Below, in pieces: positions 13,598-17,773 of a stretch of DNA of 17,773 bases. The DNA comes from JAICTV01 sp035634055 (GTDB taxonomy: Bacteria; Planctomycetota; Phycisphaerae; Tepidisphaerales; Tepidisphaeraceae): positions 1 to 17,773 of the forward strand of contig DASQDR010000241.1 in assembly GCA_035634055.1 (NCBI GenBank), read 5' to 3'. The notes under the pieces are model-generated. The model was not told where the DNA came from and did not search any database. It saw only the letters and a program-made list of their open reading frames with translations. How positions within the stretch are numbered: position 1 is the first letter of the stretch; each line of letters starts with the position of its first letter. The position numbers and the translations under genes are program-made.

Positions 13598-14257
13598 TCA
13601 CCCTTCGCTGTCGTCGTCCCGCACCTTGCCGATCAGCACGAGCACGGCGGTGACGAAGAAGAAGAGCGCGCCGGCGGCGAGGAGGATCGCGCCGCCCCTG
13701 GGTCCGAAGATTTGGTTGACCAGCACGACGATCGCGCGGACGCCGCGCTTTCGACCCGGCTCCTCCGGATTGGTGGGGGAGCTGAACTCCCACACCGACC
13801 AGACCGCCAGCAGCACGCCGAACGCTGCCCACTTCAGCGCCGGAAGCCACTTGAGCGGCGGCTTCTCCACGGGCGGTTCGGTGCCGGCGACGGGCGGAAC
13901 GAAGCGCGTGCCGCTGGCTCGGGTCGCGCCTGCGGCCGCCGCGGCGGCGGTTGGGGCGGGGGTGTACGCCGAGGCCGCGATCGGCGCGGGCTCGACGATG
14001 TCGTCGTACGCGCCGTCATCATCATCCTCAAACGCCGGCGCGGGCTTGGTCTCCACCTGCGCCCTGGGCTGCGGGCTGGGGCGCGGCCGTCCAGAGGCGG
14101 CGGTGCCGGCCATCACCGGGCGCGGCGCGCCCGGCGCGGTCTTGGGGATCGGCAGGACGCTGCCGCACTTGCACTTGCCCTTCTTCCCCGCCAGCTCCGG
14201 CTTCCACGGGTACTGCTTCCCGCACGCGGGGCAGGAGAATTTAGGACCCTCAGGCAT
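13598..14257 (-). CDS. Zinc-ribbon membrane protein with CxxC/CxC ribbon
   Basis: The 219-residue product starts at ATG 14257 (MPEGPKF), with GAGGG upstream on the coding strand at a normal distance; an upstream in-frame ATG would add 15 residues that do not fit. A zinc ribbon occupies residues 5-35: CPACGKQYPWKPELAGKKG, then KCKCG, where the second pair is CxC instead of CxxC. An Ala/Pro linker with an acidic patch (EDDDDGAYDD) leads to a hydrophobic helix (KWAAFGVLLAVWSVWEFS) and a C-terminal helix (GGAILLAAGALFFFVTAVLVLIG). It shares layout, and the GTRFVPP linker motif (GTRYVPP in the protein at 6675), with the other ribbon proteins, but its membrane part differs. Role unknown. Confidence 0.82.
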   Translation of the reverse strand: MPEGPKFSCPACGKQYPWKPELAGKKGKCKCGSVLPIPKTAPGAPRPVMAGTAASGRPRPSPQPRAQVETKPAPAFEDDDDGAYDDIVEPAPIAASAYTPAPTAAAAAAGATRASGTRFVPPVAGTEPPVEKPPLKWLPALKWAAFGVLLAVWSVWEFSSPTNPEEPGRKRGVRAIVVLVNQIFGPRGGAILLAAGALFFFVTAVLVLIGKVRDDDSEG

Positions 14258-14300
14258 TGGCCACCCTCTTCGATATGCACCGACCCCCGGCGGCGCCGCC

Positions 14301-14329
14301 AAAGTAGGTCTTTGGGCGAGCGTTTACAA
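14301..14329 (-). promoter_or_regulatory. Candidate promoter of the minus-strand zinc-ribbon gene
   Basis: Read on the minus strand, TTGTAA (14329-14324) and TACTTT (14306-14301) are 17 bases apart, matching consensus at 4 of 6 and 3 of 6 positions. The expected start near 14294 gives a leader of about 37 bases containing the ribosome-binding site. Confidence 0.4.
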
Positions 14330-14343
14330 GAATTACCGTCTAC

Positions 14344-14371
14344 TTCACCCGCTTGCAGCAATCGCTAGGAT
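14344..14371 (+). promoter_or_regulatory. Candidate promoter of the HtrA-type protease gene
   Basis: TTCACC (14344-14349) and TAGGAT (14366-14371) are 16 bases apart, each matching consensus at 4 of 6 positions. The start near 14378 gives a leader of about 55 bases. Confidence 0.3.
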
Positions 14372-14433
14372 TGGGAAGCTGGGAAAGGAACCGCTCCCGC
14401 CGCCATGCGCCGCGGCCGCGCGGCAACGCCACG

Positions 14434-15600
14434 ATGACGCTGCTCCAGGACATGCCGTTACGCCGCACGCCGCCCCCGCCCGGCCCGTCGCGCCTGCTCG
14501 TGGCGCTGGTCATGGTCCTCGGGCTGGGGATGGGCTTCTTGCTCTATCGCAGCGTGTTTGACCGCGGCAGCGCCGCCCTCGACGCCCGCCCGGTCACCGC
14601 GCGCGGCGACCTGGCGGCGGACGAGAAGGGGACCATTGAGCTGTTCCGCGCCAACAGCCCCAGCGTGGTGTTCATCACCACCATCCGCCAGGGGCGCGAT
14701 TACAGCCGGCGGTTTGAGGTGGCCGAGGGAAGCGGCTCGGGCTTCCTCTGGGACAACGCCGGGCACGTCGTCACGAACTTTCACGTGATCCAGAACATCG
14801 CCAACGGCGGCGGGTACGCGACGGTCACGCTGGCGAACCACGACACCGAGCGCGCGCGCCTGGTCGGCATCGCGCCCAACTACGACCTGGCCGTGCTGAA
14901 GATCGACCGCGTGCCGGCGAGCCGCCTGCGGCCGATCCCGCTCGGCGAGAGCAACAACCTCCAGGTCGGGCAAAAGGTGTTCGCCGTCGGCAACCCGTTC
15001 GGGCTGGACCAGACGCTGACGACCGGCGTGGTCTCGGCGCTGGGCCGAACCATTCCCGCCGTCACCGGGCGCGCGATCGAGGACGTCATCCAGACCGATG
15101 CCGCGATCAACCCGGGCAACTCCGGCGGGCCGCTGCTGGACAGCGCGGGGCGGCTGATCGGCGTGAACACCGCGATCTTCAGCCCCAGCGGCACCAGCGC
15201 GGGCATCGGCTTCGCCGTCCCGGTCGACACCGTGAATCGGATCGTGCCGCAACTGCTTTCCACCGGGAAGGTGAGCCGCCCGTACCTGGGCGTGCGGCCG
15301 GTCGATTCGTTTAGCCAGGCGATCACGCGCCGGCTGCGGGTGGAAGGATTGCTGGCGACGGTGGTGGAGCCCGAATCCCCCGCCGACCGCGCCGGCATCC
15401 GCGGCACGGTGCGCACGCCCGACGGCGCGATCATCCCCGGCGACGTGATCCAGCAGGTCGACGGGAAAAAGGTAACGACCAGCGAGCAGCTCTACGCCCT
15501 GCTCGAGCGCCGCAAGCCCGGTGACGAAATCGACCTTCAAATCTTCCGCGACGGCGAGACCCGCCACGTGAAGGTCAAGCTCGACCCGCCGCGCGAGTGA
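14434..15600 (+). CDS. HtrA/DegQ-type membrane-anchored serine protease with one PDZ domain
   Basis: This 388-residue protein is a trypsin-fold protease that degrades or monitors misfolded envelope proteins. Residues 21-39 form a membrane anchor. The catalytic triad is His117 (VVTNFHVI), Asp151 (NYDLAVLKI) and Ser230 (NPGNSGGPL), all intact, with FAVGNPFGLDQTLTTGVVSA as an additional family block. One PDZ domain (about 283-388) contains YLGVRP and the EPESPADRAGI and PGDVIQQVDGKKV elements. A single PDZ and an N-terminal anchor give DegS/HhoB-like layout; DegP would have two PDZ domains. ATG 14434 was chosen as the first ATG that leaves a short N-terminus; ATG 14452 is possible, and neither has a good Shine-Dalgarno sequence. 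It diverges from the zinc-ribbon gene and converges on the phosphatase gene. Confidence 0.93.
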   Translation: MTLLQDMPLRRTPPPPGPSRLLVALVMVLGLGMGFLLYRSVFDRGSAALDARPVTARGDLAADEKGTIELFRANSPSVVFITTIRQGRDYSRRFEVAEGSGSGFLWDNAGHVVTNFHVIQNIANGGGYATVTLANHDTERARLVGIAPNYDLAVLKIDRVPASRLRPIPLGESNNLQVGQKVFAVGNPFGLDQTLTTGVVSALGRTIPAVTGRAIEDVIQTDAAINPGNSGGPLLDSAGRLIGVNTAIFSPSGTSAGIGFAVPVDTVNRIVPQLLSTGKVSRPYLGVRPVDSFSQAITRRLRVEGLLATVVEPESPADRAGIRGTVRTPDGAIIPGDVIQQVDGKKVTTSEQLYALLERRKPGDEIDLQIFRDGETRHVKVKLDPPRE

Positions 15601-15674
15601 CGGGAGGGGGATGCAGAAGGCGGAGTGCTGAACGCTGATTTTGCGCAGAACCCCTCGCTCCCTCGGCCCCATCT

Positions 15675-16553
15675 TCAAACCGATCGCACGAGCGATCGCA
15701 GGAACCGTAGCGGAACGAGCAGGTAGTCGCGCAGCGGCACCTTGGGGCGCGTGCCGTTGGGGCGGAACAGGAGCAGCGTGAGGTCGTCGTCGATCGAGCA
15801 GCCCTCGTCCGCCAGCGCGGTCAGCAGCGACGGGATCAGCTTCATCGGGTGCGAGACGTCAAGCTTGCGGATGACCTCGAGCACGCCGGCGGCGTCCAGC
15901 ATCGAGCCGTCGCGGCGGCGGGCCTCGATCAGCGCGTCAGTGTAGCAGAGCACCAGGTCTCCCACCTCGATCGGCGCCTCGAACTGCTCGTAGGCCACCT
16001 CGTCCTCGATCCCGAGCGGGACGTTGTCGCGCGTGCGCTCCAGGGCGGCCGCGTCGGGCTCTTCCAGCAGCGACCAATCGCGCCGGCTGGCGTGCCAGTG
16101 CAGCGGCGGCGGGTGGCCAGCGTTGCAGACCAGCAGCCGGTTGATCGGCGCGTCGTAAGAGAACGCCACGGCGGTGGCAAACCGCCCCGCCCTCGCCATG
16201 CCGGCGAACTCCGCGTTGAGCGCGCGGACGAATCGCGTCTGCGTGTGGTAGTTGACGTGCCGCTGCATGATCTTGCGCAGCCGGCGGGCGGTTTCCGACG
16301 CGTCGGCGCCGTGGCCGGAGACGTCAGCGATCAGCAGCCGGCTGAGCGCGCCCGTCGCGCACGACGAGGCGTAGTGGACGTCGCCGCCGCCCACCGAAGC
16401 CTCGCCGTCGGCGGGCATCGAGTAGACCCACGCGTCCAGCCCGGGCAGCGTCACCGCCGTGGAGACGAACCGGTTGCCGCCCCAGACCTCCAGGCACTGG
16501 AGGCGCCTGCCGGCGTCGGCACCCGTGTCGCTGCTCGCTGTCTCAGTGGTCAT
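15675..16553 (-). CDS. SpoIIE-type (PP2C) serine/threonine phosphatase
   Basis: The 292-residue product is a PPM-family phosphatase of the RsbU/SpoIIE group, which usually dephosphorylates anti-sigma-factor antagonists. Metal-binding positions are visible: Asp58 in GGGDVHY, Asp77 in ADVSGHG and Asp256/257 in DDDLTLLLF; NAGHPPPLHW and CYTDALIEAR are also family blocks. The N-terminal 50 residues (LEVWGGNRFVSTAVTLPGLD and WVYSMP) are a short leader common in planctomycete members as I recall; no PAS, GAF, HAMP or receiver domain is present, so the input signal is not encoded in the same protein. ATG 16553 is chosen: AAGG lies upstream, and longer in-frame starts (16580, 16598) would overlap the likely -10 element. 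No kinase or antagonist gene is adjacent. Confidence 0.9.
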   Translation of the reverse strand: MTTETASSDTGADAGRRLQCLEVWGGNRFVSTAVTLPGLDAWVYSMPADGEASVGGGDVHYASSCATGALSRLLIADVSGHGADASETARRLRKIMQRHVNYHTQTRFVRALNAEFAGMARAGRFATAVAFSYDAPINRLLVCNAGHPPPLHWHASRRDWSLLEEPDAAALERTRDNVPLGIEDEVAYEQFEAPIEVGDLVLCYTDALIEARRRDGSMLDAAGVLEVIRKLDVSHPMKLIPSLLTALADEGCSIDDDLTLLLFRPNGTRPKVPLRDYLLVPLRFLRSLVRSV

Positions 16554-16575
16554 CGCGTGTCGCCTTGCCGCGGCC

Positions 16576-16581
16576 ATCATA
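16576..16581 (-). promoter_or_regulatory. Candidate -10 element of the phosphatase gene
   Basis: TATGAT on the minus strand (ATCATA on the plus strand) is a 5 of 6 match. It would start transcription about 16 bases before the phosphatase ATG at 16553. I see no good -35 element 16-18 bases upstream of it. Confidence 0.3.
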
Positions 16582-16597
16582 TCGCGGGCGGTCGCCA

Positions 16598-16628
16598 TTG
16601 CGTCGCCGGTGTCGGTCGCCGGTATGAT
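16598..16628 (+). promoter_or_regulatory. Candidate promoter of the DUF1080 gene
   Basis: TATGAT (16623-16628) matches the -10 consensus at 5 of 6 positions. TTGCGT (16598-16603) is a possible -35, but the 19-base gap is long. The start near 16635 gives a leader of about 30 bases, with GGAG (16655-16658) before the ATG. Confidence 0.4.
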
Positions 16629-16664
16629 GTCGCGCAGGGGCGAGCAATCCAACCGGAGCGTTAC

Positions 16665-17534
16665 ATGATGTACAAGCGGCTGGCGGTGATGATCGGGGCG
16701 ATGGTGGTAACGGCGGCGGCGGCGCTCGCGGCGGAGCCTGCGGCAACGCAGCCAGCGGCGGCGGTGGCGCAGGAGCCGCAGGGCGGATACGAGGTTCACG
16801 ACAAGCGCCGCCCGCAGCCGCCGGTGGTGACGCCCGGCAGCTTCAGCACCCAGGACAAGCCCGGCGCCGCCCCGAGCGACGCGATCGTGCTGTTCGATGG
16901 GAAGGACCTCTCGAACTGGAAGGCAAAGCGCAGCGGCGGTGAGGCGCAGTGGACGGTGGAGAACGGGGAGCTGGTCGTCGCCCGCGGCGGCTCCATCGTC
17001 ACGCGCGGCGAGTTCGGCGACGCGCAACTGCACGTCGAATGGATGCAGCCCAAAGGCACGGGGGGCCGCAGCCAGGGCCGCGGCAACAGCGGCGTCTTCT
17101 TGATGGGACTCTACGAGGTGCAGGTCCTGGACAGCCACAACAGCGAGACCTACGCCGACGGCATGGCCGGCAGCCTGTACGGCCAGTACCCGCCGCTGGC
17201 CAACGCGACGCGACCGCAGGGCGAGTGGCAGGTCTATGACATCGTCTTCCGCGCCCCGCGCTACGAGGACGGCAGGGTGGCCGAGCCGGCGACGATGACG
17301 GTCTTCCTCAACGGCGTGCTGGTCCAGGACCACTCCAAGCTCCTGGGCGCCTCGACGCACCAGGCGATGGCGAAGTACCCGGCTGAGCACCCGAAGCAGG
17401 GCCCCATCGAGCTCCAGGACCACGGCAACCCCGTGCGCTTCCGCAACATCTGGCTGCGTGAACTCCCCGCGCGCGAGCTGCTGCCGAAACCTCCGACGAA
17501 GGGAGCGGGGGAGAACTACTACGAGAAGAAATAG
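16665..17534 (+). CDS. Secreted DUF1080 / 3-keto-disaccharide hydrolase-type protein
   Basis: This 289-residue protein has a signal peptide (residues 1-22, ending AAALA) and a Gln/Pro/Ala-rich mature N-terminus with the word ATQPA. The DUF1080 domain (about 65-270) is visible in IVLFDGKDLSNWK, WTVENGELVV, GNSGVFLMGLYEVQVLDSH, GSLYGQYPPLANA and EWQVYDIVFRAPR, ending in IELQDHGNPVRFRNIWLREL. The fold is a LamG-like jelly roll. Family members act on glycosides, some of them on 3-keto sugars, but the substrate here cannot be read from sequence. The ATG at 16665 has GGAG six bases upstream; ATG 16668 is adjacent. It ends with a lysine-rich YYEKK and lies divergent to the phosphatase gene. Confidence 0.93.
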   Translation: MMYKRLAVMIGAMVVTAAAALAAEPAATQPAAAVAQEPQGGYEVHDKRRPQPPVVTPGSFSTQDKPGAAPSDAIVLFDGKDLSNWKAKRSGGEAQWTVENGELVVARGGSIVTRGEFGDAQLHVEWMQPKGTGGRSQGRGNSGVFLMGLYEVQVLDSHNSETYADGMAGSLYGQYPPLANATRPQGEWQVYDIVFRAPRYEDGRVAEPATMTVFLNGVLVQDHSKLLGASTHQAMAKYPAEHPKQGPIELQDHGNPVRFRNIWLRELPARELLPKPPTKGAGENYYEKK

Positions 17535-17773
17535 CTCCGAGAGGCCATCTGCGCAGTGTGGTGGCTCGCCGGACCAGGCGGGCGCGCGAAGGGGCGCGAG
17601 AGCGGCGGGTTGCTTGAGCGATGGGCGGGCATGCGGTATCTCTACCGCCGCCACCAAGGCCCCTGTGGGGAAGGACTTGCGGCGCGCCGGCGCGGGCGCC
17701 GGTGACCGGCGGGTAAGGATCCCCCTGACCGGGCGCGCGGCCGGCAAATTGTGGCGGGTGGGACGAAGGGAGC
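17535..17773. other. Non-coding right edge of the window
   Basis: I see no gene in these 239 bases. They hold two small hairpins, GCGGTA/TACCGC with a TCTC loop (17633-17648) and CCCC/GGGG with a TGT loop (17660-17670), and further GC-rich dyads near 17690-17715. I compared it by eye with tRNA, SRP RNA, RNase P and tmRNA signatures and found no convincing match. Confidence 0.35.

Noticed and set aside
16554..17747. Long N-terminal extension of the phosphatase frame on the minus strand
   Set aside because: It lies opposite the DUF1080 gene, has no domain signature, and would cover the likely promoter.
17535..17773. Possible structured RNA at the right edge
   Set aside because: Small GC-rich hairpins only; no tRNA, SRP, RNase P, tmRNA or riboswitch core was recognised. 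A covariance-model search with a significant hit would overturn this.

Overview
The window is high-GC bacterial DNA that looks like a planctomycete, most likely of the class Phycisphaerae. Supporting signs are an LEPR-XLL-type N-terminal motif (IEPLESRVL) on a secreted kelch protein, a DUF1080 protein, a prepilin-type protein with a DG motif near its C-terminus, several zinc-ribbon/Ala-Pro linker/membrane proteins, and 'ATQPA'-rich mature N-termini. The assignment rests on remembered family patterns, not on a search.

Layout: 1-2703 is the 3' part of a secretin-type outer-membrane channel gene with TPR and coiled-coil extensions, open at the left edge. A hairpin and repeat-rich spacer leads to rpmB (bL28), which has a clear rho-independent terminator. 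Next come a membrane protein with eight decapeptide repeats and gatC. Bases 4565-6573 hold three co-directional genes: a Cys-containing small membrane protein, a prepilin-like protein and a DUF4198 periplasmic protein. Bases 6675-8817 hold two related zinc-ribbon membrane proteins, followed by gatA. So gatC and gatA are about 4.6 kb apart, and gatB is not in the window.

A start codon overlaps the gatA stop and opens the N-terminus of a GNAT acetyltransferase, which is cut off after about 40 residues where the tail of a convergent PA14/malectin/kelch gene (minus strand, 10593-12740) begins. A divergent spacer with dyads precedes a small membrane protein at 13095. A third zinc-ribbon protein (minus) diverges from an HtrA-type protease (plus). 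A SpoIIE-type phosphatase (minus) diverges from a secreted DUF1080 protein (plus). The last 239 bases hold no gene I can support.

Functionally the window mixes housekeeping (ribosome, tRNA amidation), envelope functions (secretin, prepilin, HtrA, secreted binding and hydrolytic proteins) and one signalling phosphatase. I see no CRISPR array, insertion sequence, phage gene or tRNA. The best leads are the cut-off GNAT fragment, the tandem zinc-ribbon paralogues, the possible metal-related three-gene cluster, the decapeptide-repeat protein, and near-leaderless starts for both gat genes. None of these amounts to proof of a new system.
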